NCBI GenBank assembly: GCA_022566895.1
Contig: JADFIA010000007.1
Coordinates: 1-64,000 of the forward strand
Source of the DNA: Pseudomonadota bacterium
GTDB taxonomy: Bacteria; Pseudomonadota; Alphaproteobacteria; Sphingomonadales; SMXR01
DNA length: 64,000 nucleotides
Direction: 5' to 3'
Shown one piece after another: positions 17,029 through 26,808 of this stretch (positions are counted from its first letter, which is position 1; the number at the start of each line of letters is the position of its first letter). A program made the position numbers and the translations under genes. The notes under the pieces were generated by a model. It was not told the origin of the DNA. It searched no databases and worked only from the letters and a program-made list of their open reading frames with translations.

Positions 17029-19494
17029 CTATTCGTAACGCAGGGCCTCGATCGGGCTCGAGCGGGCGACGCGCAGGGCATGCCCGGCGGTTGTCACCCA
17101 GGCCACAAACAGTGCGGCCAGCCCGGCGCCGACGAAATATCGCGGTCCGAGTTCGATGGTGAAGGCAAAGCCGTCAAGCCAGTCCCTCATGAAATAAAAT
17201 GCCACCGGCCAGGCGATCAGATTGGCGATCAGCACCGGCTTTGAAAATTGCCAGACCAGAAGACCCACGATGTTGGAGACGCTGGCGCCCATCACCTTGC
17301 GCAGGCTGATCTCGCGGGTCCGCCTTTCCACGGTGAAGGCCGAGAGACCGAAAAGGCCCAGCGAGCCCACGAGGACGGCCAAGCCGGCAAAAATCGCCAG
17401 CATTTGGCCGCGGCTCTCGTCGGCCGCAAAAAGCGCAGTCAGATTTTGATCGAGCGATACACGGGAAATCGGGATCTGGGGTACCAAATCGTTCCACATG
17501 CGATCGATATCGGCCAGAAATCCCGGCAGATCAGACGACTTGAAGCGCACGGTAATCGGGCCGGTGTCGTCCCGTTCGACAATATAGACCGTGGCCGGAG
17601 CCGTGTTCCTGGCCAGCTCGAAATGGGCATTATGCACGACGCCGATGATCGTCAAATCGGTCTGATTGGCGCCCACCGTAATCACAACTTGGCCCAGGGC
17701 ATCTTCGGGGCTGGCAAAGCCAAGGCGTTTCACGCCGGCCATATTGATCACCGCTGAGGCGGCTGATTTTTGGGGCGAGCCGTCATCTTCCTGAAAAATA
17801 TCGACGCTGCGCGCCGGATCGAAGGACCGCCCGGCAATCAGTGAGATGCCGTAGGTTTTGAAAAAATCGAAGTCGACGGCCAGTTGCGACATGACGATCG
17901 ACTGATTGTCCGGCTCACCGGGCCGACGGACCGAGAAATGCACCCAGCCGCTGTCTCCCGGTACGACCCCGGAGCGGGTCACAGACAAAACGTCTGGATG
18001 GCGCCGTAGCTGTTCCACAAGGGTGTCAGCGACCGGCTTGACTTCGTTGCGGCGTATCCCGTACAGGACCAGCATATTCTGGCGGATAAAGCCCGGCTCG
18101 AAATTCCGGGCGTAGCTGGTCTGCGCGTATATGACCGAAGTGGCGATCACAAGCCCGATCGAAATCGCGAACTGGATCACCACCAGAACTGTTCTCAGGT
18201 TTTTTGAACCCTCGCCACCGCTTGTGGTGGCGCCCAAAATGCGGGTTGGGCGGAAGGCCGACAGCACCAAGGCCGGATGGGCGCCGGCCCCCATCCCGAC
18301 CACCACTAACAGGCCTAACAGACCAACTTGGACAACCGGGTCGCCGGCAAACTGGGCGGCCATCAGCTTTTGAGAAAATTCATTGTACCAAGGCAAAGCC
18401 AGCTCAACCAGAGCCAGCGCCAATAAGGTGGCGAAACCGGTGATCAGGAAGGCTTCGCTCTGAAACTGAACGAACAGCTCGCGGCGGCTGGCGCCAACGA
18501 TTTTGCGGATCGCAACCTCTTTGGCCCGGCGGCTGGCGCGGGCCGTCGAAAGGTTGATAAAATTAATGCAGGCCACGGCAAGTATGAGACCGGCAATCGA
18601 CCCAAAGGCGATCAGAGTGGCGACGCTGCCCCGCGGTTTGATCGTCCCCCTCTCGCCCCCGTACAGATGGATATCCCTTGTATTTACCAGCTTGGGTGCG
18701 AACAGCTCGGAGCCGGTCATATTCATGCGATCCGTAATGCTGGTCGGGAAATGCCGGTCCATAAAGGGGTTCAGGCGCTCTCCGACCGCCGTCAAATCCG
18801 TTCCCTGGCGGAACCGAATGTAGGTATAAAATGATATGCTGCCCCAGCGCTCGAGCTGGTTTTGGCCTTCATCGGTTAGGAAATCGGCCGGATTAATCCG
18901 TATCACCGCATCGAGAATGAAATGGGTGTTGTTTGGCAGATCCTTTGTGACCGCTGTAACGCGGTAGTCGCGGGCGACGTCATAGACGATGGTCAGGGTC
19001 TTGCCGAGCGGCGAGCCTTGGCCAAAATATTTGCGCGCCATGGTCTCGCTGAGGACCACCGAGTTCGGGTCGGCCAGGGCCGTTGCGGCGTTGCCTTCGA
19101 GGAAGGGCACGTCGAAGACCTCAAAGAGAGTTGCGTCTGCAAACATGAACGAATCCAGGAACGAGCGGTCGCCGGCTGTAACGCCGACCGGATCATAAAA
19201 AAGTCGGGTCGCCGTTTGCGCTTCCGGAAAATCGGTCAAAAAGGCGTCTTTGAGAGGCGGCATCGATTGCGAAGTTACGAAACGGTCGCGCCCCGGAATA
19301 TTGGCCATCATCTCGACCCGGTAAATATTTTCCGCGCCCGGCAGCCAGCCGTCGTAACTGACCTCGTCCCTTATGAAAATCAGGATCAGGATGCAGGCGG
19401 CCAGGCCAATCGCCAGGCCGAGTATATTAATGGCCGAGAAGAGCCGTTGCCTGGCCATGCTGCGGAGCGCTGCGACGAGGTAATTTTTAAACAT
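17029..19494 (-). CDS. MacB/FtsX-type ABC transporter permease B (third of four)
   Basis: This 821-residue paralogue of its neighbours has the same plan: an N-terminal helix in a stretch like INILGLAIGLAACILILIF, a MacB-type periplasmic core (about 40-250), an FtsX block of helices (280-425), a second core and a final FtsX block, ending SSPIEALRYE. AAGGAG lies before the ATG. It lies 37 bp upstream of permease A and 43 bp downstream of permease C, so all are one transcript. Its last 30 or so codons are close at the DNA level to those of permeases C and D, consistent with duplication or gene conversion. Confidence 0.9.
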   Translation of the reverse strand: MFKNYLVAALRSMARQRLFSAINILGLAIGLAACILILIFIRDEVSYDGWLPGAENIYRVEMMANIPGRDRFVTSQSMPPLKDAFLTDFPEAQTATRLFYDPVGVTAGDRSFLDSFMFADATLFEVFDVPFLEGNAATALADPNSVVLSETMARKYFGQGSPLGKTLTIVYDVARDYRVTAVTKDLPNNTHFILDAVIRINPADFLTDEGQNQLERWGSISFYTYIRFRQGTDLTAVGERLNPFMDRHFPTSITDRMNMTGSELFAPKLVNTRDIHLYGGERGTIKPRGSVATLIAFGSIAGLILAVACINFINLSTARASRRAKEVAIRKIVGASRRELFVQFQSEAFLITGFATLLALALVELALPWYNEFSQKLMAAQFAGDPVVQVGLLGLLVVVGMGAGAHPALVLSAFRPTRILGATTSGGEGSKNLRTVLVVIQFAISIGLVIATSVIYAQTSYARNFEPGFIRQNMLVLYGIRRNEVKPVADTLVEQLRRHPDVLSVTRSGVVPGDSGWVHFSVRRPGEPDNQSIVMSQLAVDFDFFKTYGISLIAGRSFDPARSVDIFQEDDGSPQKSAASAVINMAGVKRLGFASPEDALGQVVITVGANQTDLTIIGVVHNAHFELARNTAPATVYIVERDDTGPITVRFKSSDLPGFLADIDRMWNDLVPQIPISRVSLDQNLTALFAADESRGQMLAIFAGLAVLVGSLGLFGLSAFTVERRTREISLRKVMGASVSNIVGLLVWQFSKPVLIANLIAWPVAFYFMRDWLDGFAFTIELGPRYFVGAGLAALFVAWVTTAGHALRVARSSPIEALRYE

Positions 19495-19537
19495 CTCAGG
19501 TCTCCTTCCGGCGGCCGTTGGCCCTTCTTAACGGCCG

Positions 19538-22030
19538 CTATTCGTAACGCAGGGCCTCGATGGGGCTCGAGCGGGCGACCCTCGTTGCGTGGCCGGCGAC
19601 CGTCGCCCAGGCCACGAACAGCGCCATGGCGCCGGCGGCGACAAAAAGGAACATCACAAACTCAATGCTCAGCCGCAGCTCAAAGCCCCGCAGCCAATCC
19701 ATCATGAAATATCCGGCCACTGGCCAGGCCACGAGATTGGCAACCAGCACCGGCTTCGAGAATTGCCAGACCAGCAAGCGGACAATGTCGAGAACCGAGG
19801 CGCCCAGAATCTTGCGAATTCCAATCTCCTTGGTTCTGCGGTCGGCGGCATAGGATGCCAGCCCGAACAGACCTAGGCAGGCCACAAAAACGGCCAGCCC
19901 GGAAAAGGCCGCAAAGAGCGTGAATTGCATGTCTTCAACCGCGTACTGCTGGCGGATCGTCTCATTCATGAACTCATATAAAAAGGGCACAGAAGGCGCG
20001 TGTTTCTTCCAGATCGTCTCGATCTGGCCGATCAGCTGGTCGACATTCTCAGTCGGCCTGTAGGCGATAGTGAGACTGTTGAACCGGCCCGGCGCGTTAA
20101 CATAATAGGTCGGCTGGACGCCGTATTTGAATGAGCGGAAGCGAAAATCCGGAACCACGCCAACGATTTCGAACACGCCTTCATCGGCCCCGAACGGCGT
20201 CGACGAGAACAGCGCGCCGAGCGCATCTTGCGGGCGCTTGAAACCCAATTGCCGGGTCGCAGACTTGTTGACCACCGCGGTGGCCCGCGCTTGCACTTCT
20301 GGGTCCGTAGAGGCGATGAACTCATCGGTGCCGAACTCACGGGAAAACGTGCGGCCAAAGAGCGGAGCAATTCCGTACGTCTCCATGAACCCATATCCAA
20401 CGCTGGCGACATTGAGAATAATATCGCCGCCTTCTTGCCGACCAAGCACGCGCAACAGATCCGTATTCTCGAAATTGTCGGTCGGCACGTCTGATGAAAG
20501 GGCGGCTGAGGTCATGCCCGGCAGGGCCAGAATATCGTTGATCATGGCGTTCTGGTTGTCGGCCACACCGGAACGGCCAATACCTCTGAGGATCAGTCGA
20601 TTTTCTTGTTCAAATCCGAGACTGCTGTTCTTGACCAATGAGGTCTGGGAATAGATGACAGCGGTGGCGACCACGAGGCCGATTGATATGGCAAACTGGG
20701 CAACCACGAGAAACAGGCGGATGCCGCTTTGTCCCTCCGGGTCAGCGGACTGATTGGCCTTTAGTATCCGGGCCGGTCGAAATCCCGACAGTACGACGGC
20801 CGGATAGATGCCACTGATCACTCCAGTGACCAGGGCGACCGCCAAGAGCCCGGCCAGGATTGAAGGTTCGGCCGCTACATTAAGCGCCAGCTGGCGCTGC
20901 AAAAAATCATTGTAGAGCGGCAGGGCCAGCTCGACCAATGCCAGCGCTAGGACAAAACCGATGAGCGTCACGATGATTGATTCGCCGATGAACTGCGAAA
21001 TCAACTGTTTTCGCCGGGCCCCCAGAACTTTTCTAAGCGAGACTTCCCGCGCTCGCTGTATGGCCCGTGCGGAGGCCAGATTCATAAAATTGATACTTGC
21101 GATCGCCAGCACCATTGCGGCCACGGACAACAGGGCATAAAGCGTCGTGCGATCGCCCAGCGGTCGCATGTCGCCCATATCGGATGCTTGGTCGCGTGCC
21201 TCAAGATGGATATCCGCCGCGCTGATGAAGGAGATGCCATAAAATTCATCAACCGAGCTGAACGGTGCGTTTTCCGGGATGGATATGTTGGCGCGCAGCA
21301 GCCGCATGATTCCGGCCTCGAGATCCTCCAGCGAAAATCCTTCGGCCAGGGTGAAATAGGTATAGACGTTGACCGAGGTCCAAGACTCAAGCATCGAGCC
21401 CATATTTCGGAAGGCCTCCCGATTGATCAGCGTGATGATGTCGAGATCCAAATGACTGTTGCGGGGGATGTCGCGGATGACACCGGTCACGCGCACTTCA
21501 ATGTTTTGACCGGCCAGGCAACAGATGGTCAGGGTTTGGCCGATTGCCGGTTCGTGCCCAAAGTATTTACCTGCCATGGTCTGGGAAAGCACGACCGAAG
21601 AGAGGTCGGGCAAGGCGGTTTCCTTGGAGCCCTCGGCGAAGGGCAAATCGAAGACATCGAAGAAGTTGGGATCGACCATACTGATCGATTCCTGGAATAC
21701 GTCGTCGTCCTTGAGGACGGTGGGGCTGATTTGAAGGATGCGCGTGACCTGGGCGGCTTCGGGGACGTTGTCCGGTACCGAATAAGCAATTCGGCCCGAT
21801 GAGCGCACGGTCCTGAAAGCCGGCCGGCCCGGCATGGTGAAGGTCGAGTGCATACGATAGATGCCGTCGCTGTCCGGCAGCCAGCTGTCGTAGCTGACCT
21901 CGTCGCGTACGAACAGCAGGATCAGAATGCAGGCGGCCAGGCCGACGGCCAGTCCGCCGATGTTGATGAAGGAATAGAGCTTGTGCCGTACTAACTGTCT
22001 GGCGGCGGTAATGAGATAGTTCTTAAACAT
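19538..22030 (-). CDS. MacB/FtsX-type ABC transporter permease C (second of four)
   Basis: This 830-residue permease has the double MacB_PCD-FtsX architecture described for this operon. The start at 22030 is preferred because it gives MFKNYLITAARQ, matching the N-termini of the paralogues, and has GAGGAAA in place. The frame stays open 294 bases further upstream, but that part overlaps permease D and reads as non-native. The FtsX signatures ARAIQRAREVSLRKVLGAR and RRTKEIGIRKILGASVLDIV are present in the two halves. The segment coding for the first membrane helix is nearly identical to that of permease D. Confidence 0.9.
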   Translation of the reverse strand: MFKNYLITAARQLVRHKLYSFINIGGLAVGLAACILILLFVRDEVSYDSWLPDSDGIYRMHSTFTMPGRPAFRTVRSSGRIAYSVPDNVPEAAQVTRILQISPTVLKDDDVFQESISMVDPNFFDVFDLPFAEGSKETALPDLSSVVLSQTMAGKYFGHEPAIGQTLTICCLAGQNIEVRVTGVIRDIPRNSHLDLDIITLINREAFRNMGSMLESWTSVNVYTYFTLAEGFSLEDLEAGIMRLLRANISIPENAPFSSVDEFYGISFISAADIHLEARDQASDMGDMRPLGDRTTLYALLSVAAMVLAIASINFMNLASARAIQRAREVSLRKVLGARRKQLISQFIGESIIVTLIGFVLALALVELALPLYNDFLQRQLALNVAAEPSILAGLLAVALVTGVISGIYPAVVLSGFRPARILKANQSADPEGQSGIRLFLVVAQFAISIGLVVATAVIYSQTSLVKNSSLGFEQENRLILRGIGRSGVADNQNAMINDILALPGMTSAALSSDVPTDNFENTDLLRVLGRQEGGDIILNVASVGYGFMETYGIAPLFGRTFSREFGTDEFIASTDPEVQARATAVVNKSATRQLGFKRPQDALGALFSSTPFGADEGVFEIVGVVPDFRFRSFKYGVQPTYYVNAPGRFNSLTIAYRPTENVDQLIGQIETIWKKHAPSVPFLYEFMNETIRQQYAVEDMQFTLFAAFSGLAVFVACLGLFGLASYAADRRTKEIGIRKILGASVLDIVRLLVWQFSKPVLVANLVAWPVAGYFMMDWLRGFELRLSIEFVMFLFVAAGAMALFVAWATVAGHATRVARSSPIEALRYE
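21876..21985 (-). repeat. Near-identical 110-bp segment, copy in permease C
   Basis: This stretch encodes the first membrane helix and following residues of permease C. It differs from the corresponding stretch of permease D (24428-24537) at only 3 of 110 positions by direct alignment, and one copy is not longer than the other. The rest of the two genes is clearly more diverged, which points to gene conversion or a recent local exchange. Confidence 0.85.
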
Positions 22031-22092
22031 TGTTTTCCTCGCTTGCCGCGGTCGATTTGACGTGCCCTTCCCGGGTCCTTCTTTTTTGTCCT

Positions 22093-24582
22093 CTATTCGT
22101 AACGCAGGGCCTCGATGGGGCTCGAGCGGGCTACCCGCGCGGCGTGAGCGGCGACCGTGACCCAGGCCACCAACAGCGCCAACAGCCCGGCGGCCGCGGC
22201 CATGACCGGCAGCACCGAGAGGTCGAGGCGATAGATAAAGCCGTCGAGCCAGCCGCTCATGAAATAGAAGGCCACCGGCCAGGCGATCAGATTGGCGATC
22301 AGCACCGGCTTGGAGAACTGCCACAAGAGCATCTTGACGATATCACCGACCGAGGCGCCCATAATCTTCCTGAGGCCGATCTCCTTGGTCCGGCGATCGG
22401 CGGCGAAGGAGGCCAGCCCGTAAAGCCCCAGACAGGCCACCAGGACCGCGAACAGCGCGAAGCCGGCGAACATTCTGGCCCGCTCGGCCTCGCGGGTGTA
22501 CAGGCTGGCAATGCGCTCGTCGACAAACTCGCGGGCTATTGGCACCTCGGGCACCAGCTGGGCCCATAGGTTGTCGATGGCGGCCAGGGTTTCGGTAATC
22601 TGACCGCCCTCGAGCTCGAGGCTCAGGTAATCGAGGTTCCGGTTCTCGGTGACGAAGAAAATCATCGGCGCCACGTCGAAGCGCACCGATCGCATGTGCA
22701 TATCGGGGATCACGCCGACGATGCGCGCATTGGCGGTGCTGGTCTGGTTGCTTACCAGTCCGATCCTGACCCTCAGGACCTGACCGATGGCGTCTTCAGG
22801 GGTCAGGGCGCCGATGCGGCTGAGGCTCGATTGGTTGATGATGACGCCGATATTGATCACCTGATCAGGCGCGATATCGTCCCGCTGAGGCCGCAGGTCA
22901 CCGCGGAAATCCTCGCTGAACAGCCGGCCGGCCAGGGGCTCGACCCCGTAAAGTTCAAAAAAGCCGATACCGACCGACATTTGCTCGATCACCAGGGGCT
23001 CGCTGCCCTGACCCTGCGGCGGCTCAACGATGGTGTTGTTGTTGGAGCGCTGCGGGATCGAATCGCTGGCGTAGGCGACGCCTTTGACGCCCGGCAATTT
23101 AGCCATTTCAAGGCCGATGGTGGCGGCCTTGGCTTGAATCTGATCGTCTCGCAGACCCTGCAGGGTCAGCTTCTGGCTTTTGTCGAAGCCGAGATTCATC
23201 GACTGGGCGTAGATCATTTGCCCATAGACCACCCCGGTCGAAAGGATAAGGCCGATCGAAATCGCGAACTGCAGTACGACCAGACCGCTGCGCACCTTCG
23301 AGCCGCTGTCGGATGCCGACGTAGCGGAGTGCAGAACCCGGGCCGGGCGGAAGTTCGAGAGCACAAAGGCCGGGTAACTGCCGCTGATGACGCCGACAAG
23401 CACGATCAGGGCAACCAGACCGCCGGCCAACCAGGGGTCGGTGAACAGACTGAGCTCGAGCGTCTTGCCCAGAAAATCGTTGTACGCCGGCAGCGCCAGT
23501 TCGACCATCGCCACGGCGACCACAAGCGCCAGGATCGAGGTGACCGTGGCTTCACCCAAAAACTGTTTGATCAGTTGCCCGCGCCGCGCCCCCAGGACCT
23601 TGCGCATGCTCACCTCGCGGGCCCGTTGCAGGGCCCGGGCGGTGGCCAGGTTCATGAAATTGATGCAGGCGATCAACAGGATCAGCCCGGCCACGGCCGA
23701 GAAGATATAGACGGCAGCGATGCTGCCGGGCGGTTTCATGCCGCCGGCCTTGGTCGCATGCAGATGAATGTCGGGCACCGAAATGAAATCGAAGGCCAAG
23801 ATATCGCTGGGCGTATCGACGGGAAAGCCGGGAATTTGGATGACCGCGCTGGCGTCGACGAAATCCTTCGCCGCCGCGTTGATCTCGTCGACCGAGACGC
23901 CCGGCGCCGTCTTGATATAGGTATGGACGTTGGCGCTGAGCCAGCTCTCGGCTACCCAGGGCTGGTCGGTGTAGCGGTTCAAATCGAAATAGGCGATAAA
24001 ATCGATCACCAGATGGCTATTCGAGGGAATATCCTTGAATACGCCGACAACCTTGTAATCGGTCTCGTTATCGAAGGTGATGGTCTTGCCCACCGCCGGC
24101 TGGCGGCCGAAAAACTTCTCGGCCATCGCCTCCGAGAGGATCAGCGAGGTGCTGTCACGGACCGCGGCTTCGCGCTCGCCGACCACCATCGGCAAGGAGA
24201 ACAGTTCGAAGAAATTGTCGTCGACGTAGGTCACCCTCTCGTTGAAGGTGCGGTCGCCGGTCGACATGCTGTGGCCGGTCCGATAAATGCGCGCCGCTTC
24301 CTCGATCTTGCCCGCGAAATAGCTCAGCAGTGGATCGCGGGCCGGCCCCGGCGTGTTGACAAAGGCCAGCGGCGCCCGTCCCGGCGGATAGAAGGTGGCT
24401 TCCATGCGGTGCACGCGTTCGATCCCGGGCAGCCAGCTGTCGTAGCTGACCTCGTCGCGCACGAACAACAGGATCAGAATGCAGGCGGCCAGGCCGACGG
24501 CCAGTCCGCCAATGTTGATGAAGGAATAGAGCTTGTGTCTTGAAATGTGCCTGATGGCGGTTTTGATGTAGCTGCTCAGCAT
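22093..24582 (-). CDS. MacB/FtsX-type ABC transporter permease D (first of four)
   Basis: This 829-residue permease is the first of the four, following the ATPase gene by 94 bp. Its order is a membrane helix (about 20-40), a MacB-type periplasmic core, an FtsX helix block with ARALQRAREVSMRKVLGARR just before it, a second core and the last FtsX block after RRTKEIGLRKIMGASVGDIV. A strong GAGGAGGT lies before the ATG. The ATPase and adaptor upstream are single-copy, so the four permeases must share them, either as alternative homodimers or as mixed dimers. The substrate cannot be read; MacB-like pumps handle peptides, macrolides or lipids, and others remodel the cell wall. Confidence 0.91.
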   Translation of the reverse strand: MLSSYIKTAIRHISRHKLYSFINIGGLAVGLAACILILLFVRDEVSYDSWLPGIERVHRMEATFYPPGRAPLAFVNTPGPARDPLLSYFAGKIEEAARIYRTGHSMSTGDRTFNERVTYVDDNFFELFSLPMVVGEREAAVRDSTSLILSEAMAEKFFGRQPAVGKTITFDNETDYKVVGVFKDIPSNSHLVIDFIAYFDLNRYTDQPWVAESWLSANVHTYIKTAPGVSVDEINAAAKDFVDASAVIQIPGFPVDTPSDILAFDFISVPDIHLHATKAGGMKPPGSIAAVYIFSAVAGLILLIACINFMNLATARALQRAREVSMRKVLGARRGQLIKQFLGEATVTSILALVVAVAMVELALPAYNDFLGKTLELSLFTDPWLAGGLVALIVLVGVISGSYPAFVLSNFRPARVLHSATSASDSGSKVRSGLVVLQFAISIGLILSTGVVYGQMIYAQSMNLGFDKSQKLTLQGLRDDQIQAKAATIGLEMAKLPGVKGVAYASDSIPQRSNNNTIVEPPQGQGSEPLVIEQMSVGIGFFELYGVEPLAGRLFSEDFRGDLRPQRDDIAPDQVINIGVIINQSSLSRIGALTPEDAIGQVLRVRIGLVSNQTSTANARIVGVIPDMHMRSVRFDVAPMIFFVTENRNLDYLSLELEGGQITETLAAIDNLWAQLVPEVPIAREFVDERIASLYTREAERARMFAGFALFAVLVACLGLYGLASFAADRRTKEIGLRKIMGASVGDIVKMLLWQFSKPVLIANLIAWPVAFYFMSGWLDGFIYRLDLSVLPVMAAAAGLLALLVAWVTVAAHAARVARSSPIEALRYE
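24428..24537 (-). repeat. Near-identical 110-bp segment, copy in permease D
   Basis: This is the partner of the segment at 21876-21985, with three mismatches in 110 aligned bases. It encodes the first membrane helix region, including GGLAVGLAACILILLFVRD. It is coding sequence, not an independent mobile repeat. Confidence 0.85.
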
Positions 24583-24676
24583 GGGTTGGTACCTCCTCTG
24601 CGGTTGCCGCAGTTCTTATTATTGCTATGGTCCTGGCGTCGGCGGCCGGCAAAACGGCGGCGGCGCCCGGGCCCGA

Positions 24677-25366
24677 TTATTCGGCCGCCCGCAGACTTTC
24701 TGTGACCACGTGACCGTCAAACAGATTGATCGTGCGGCGGGCGTGTTCGGCATGGGTCGGCGAGTGCGTGACCATCAGGATCGTCGTGCCCTGCTTATTC
24801 AGCTCGTGCAGCATCGCCATCACTTCTTCGCCGTGCACCGAATCCAGGTTACCGGTCGGCTCATCGGCCAGGATCAGGTGCGGATTGGCGACCACCGCGC
24901 GGGCCACGGCGACCCGCTGTTGCTGACCGCCCGAGAGCTGCGACGGCATGTGACCGGCCCGATGGGCGATGCCCATGCGCTCCATCACCTCAACAACCCG
25001 TTGCCGGCGCTCCTTGGCCGAAACGTCGCTGTGATAGAGCAGCGCAAGTTCTATATTTTCCTGCACCGTCAGCTCGTCGATCAGGTTAAAGCTCTGGAAA
25101 ATAAAGCCGATGTTTTGCTTGCGAATGTCGGCCAGCTTGCTCTCGGAGTATCCGGCAATATCCTCGTCGAGGAAAAAGAAGTTCCCCGAGCTCGGATTAT
25201 CGAGCATGCCGATGATATTGAGGAGGGTCGATTTCCCGCAACCCGATGGCCCCATGACGGCCACGAATTCCCCTTTTTTGATCTCGATATTGACCTTGTT
25301 AAGGGCCGTGGTCTCGACCTCGTCGGTTTGGTAGATTTTGGTGATGTCATTCATTCTGATAAGCAT
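24677..25366 (-). CDS. ABC transporter ATP-binding protein, MacB/LolD type
   Basis: This 229-residue cytoplasmic ATPase powers the permeases encoded downstream. The Walker A motif GPSGCGKST is at about residues 39-47, the Q-loop is in FIFQSFNLI, the signature is LSGGQQQR, Walker B is LILADEPTGNLD and the switch His is in VTHSPTH. This pattern and size are those of the MacB/LolD/FtsE class that pairs with FtsX-type permeases. It follows the adaptor gene by 46 bp. It is the only ATPase in the operon, so four permeases depend on one nucleotide-binding protein. Confidence 0.94.
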   Translation of the reverse strand: MLIRMNDITKIYQTDEVETTALNKVNIEIKKGEFVAVMGPSGCGKSTLLNIIGMLDNPSSGNFFFLDEDIAGYSESKLADIRKQNIGFIFQSFNLIDELTVQENIELALLYHSDVSAKERRQRVVEVMERMGIAHRAGHMPSQLSGGQQQRVAVARAVVANPHLILADEPTGNLDSVHGEEVMAMLHELNKQGTTILMVTHSPTHAEHARRTINLFDGHVVTESLRAAE

Positions 25367-25412
25367 CGCGACAATCCTTTTTGGCTTGTTTTTGTTTTGG
25401 CTTGTGTTGGTC

Positions 25413-26747
25413 CTAGGAACTCAGCTCCAGCCGGTCCATGTCGATATAGTTGGTGTAGGGCGAAGTGATGACCTTCTCGCCCTTCTCCAGTCCCTCGAGC
25501 ACCTCGATGTAGCGCATGTTCCGCCGACCCAGGCGGATGTTGCGGCGGATCGCCTGGCTACCGTCGGAGGAGACCACGAAGATCCAGTTGCCGCCGGTAT
25601 CTTGGTAAAAGGCGCCGTTGGGGATTAACAAGGCAGCGCTGGGATCGCCCAGTTGCAGCCGGGTTTGCAGGGTTTGACCCCGCCGGATATTGGGTGGCGT
25701 CTGCCCTTGGAAAATCATGTCCACCTCGAACTGTCCGTTGCGGACCTGGGGGTAGACCTTGGAAATTTTGAGTTGGTAGCTGGTGCCGCCCAGGTTCATC
25801 TGGGCGGTCTGTTCGATATCGACCCGGCCGAGATAGAACTCGTCGATATTGGCCGACAGCTTGAAGCGCTCGGGATCGTCGATTTGTCCGATCCGCTCGC
25901 CCTGGCCCAGCGACTGGCCGATCTCGACATCGAAAGCGGTCAGCTTACCGGCCATCGGTGCCGTAACATTAAGGCCGTCGAGGTTGCCGCGGGCCACCAG
26001 GAGATTTCTCTCAAGCTGCTGGCCGGCCTGCCGCAGTTGGTTCATCTGGATTTTCTGCAGCCGCTCGTCGGTGGCCTGGCTCTCAAGCGTCACGGTGCGG
26101 CGGTTGATGAAATAGTCGTATTCGTCCTGGGCGTCTTCGAGCAGCCGCTTGGGTGTATGTCCGGCCGCGACCAGGGGCGTATAGCGGTCGACCAGACGCC
26201 CCAGGCGGATGATCTGATAATCGATCTCAACCAGGTTGCGCTTGTGATCGAGGCGGTTCTGCTCGAGCGCCAGCTCGATATTGCGCAGGTTATTCAATTG
26301 CTCGGTGACTTCGGCCTCGCGGCTGATGACGTCGAGCTGCAGGCCGGTGTTCGACAAATCGACCAGCCTCTGGTCCTTGGTGACAAAGGCTCCATCCTCG
26401 ACATAGATGGCCTCGACCCGGCCGCCTTCGATCGCATCGAGGAAGATCGTTTTCAATGGCGTCACCCGGCCGCGGACCGGAATAAAATCGTCAAACTGGC
26501 CGGATGTGACTTGGGAGACGACGATCCGCTGGCTGTCGACTTTGAGCGTCCGGCCGCCGCCGGGGCTGAAAATGGTCAGCATTGAAATCACCGCCACGAC
26601 CACGCCGCCGGCGATCAGGCCCGGTTTCAGGTATTTTTGATATTTTGACTTTTCGATCCGGCGGTCCATACCCGACTGGGATACGTCGCCCAAAGAAGAT
26701 TTACCCGGCTTGCGGTCCATGTTCATCGATGTAATTTCGGCCGTCAT
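25413..26747 (-). CDS. HlyD/MacA-type periplasmic adaptor (membrane fusion protein)
   Basis: This 444-residue adaptor is the first gene of the ABC operon. It has a cytoplasmic N-terminus of about 38 residues, one membrane helix (about 42-62), then a beta-barrel/lipoyl half, a long helical hairpin (about residues 135-260, rich in Leu, Gln, Glu and Arg), the second lipoyl half (VTAPMAGKLTAFDVEIGQSL) and a C-terminal membrane-proximal domain (VVSSDGSQAIRRNIRLGRRN). Such proteins link inner-membrane transporters to a TolC-like channel; none is encoded nearby. The predicted sigma-54 promoter lies about 60-75 bases upstream of its ATG. Confidence 0.9.
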   Translation of the reverse strand: MTAEITSMNMDRKPGKSSLGDVSQSGMDRRIEKSKYQKYLKPGLIAGGVVVAVISMLTIFSPGGGRTLKVDSQRIVVSQVTSGQFDDFIPVRGRVTPLKTIFLDAIEGGRVEAIYVEDGAFVTKDQRLVDLSNTGLQLDVISREAEVTEQLNNLRNIELALEQNRLDHKRNLVEIDYQIIRLGRLVDRYTPLVAAGHTPKRLLEDAQDEYDYFINRRTVTLESQATDERLQKIQMNQLRQAGQQLERNLLVARGNLDGLNVTAPMAGKLTAFDVEIGQSLGQGERIGQIDDPERFKLSANIDEFYLGRVDIEQTAQMNLGGTSYQLKISKVYPQVRNGQFEVDMIFQGQTPPNIRRGQTLQTRLQLGDPSAALLIPNGAFYQDTGGNWIFVVSSDGSQAIRRNIRLGRRNMRYIEVLEGLEKGEKVITSPYTNYIDMDRLELSS

Positions 26748-26808
26748 GGCTTTTTCTCAATTCTATTGTCTTATTGCGCCAAAATTGTGCGTTCTTTTCC
26801 TTATTAAG

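Noticed and set aside
17029-22140. Repeated gene ends of the permeases as possible mobile element or recombination sites
   Set aside because: The repeated bases are in frame and encode the conserved C-terminus; no terminal inverted repeats, target duplications or transposase are present.
22696-24543. 615-codon open frame on the plus strand
   Set aside because: It is antisense to permease D. The sequence is Asp/Gly/Arg-rich with no fold, typical of a high-GC shadow frame.
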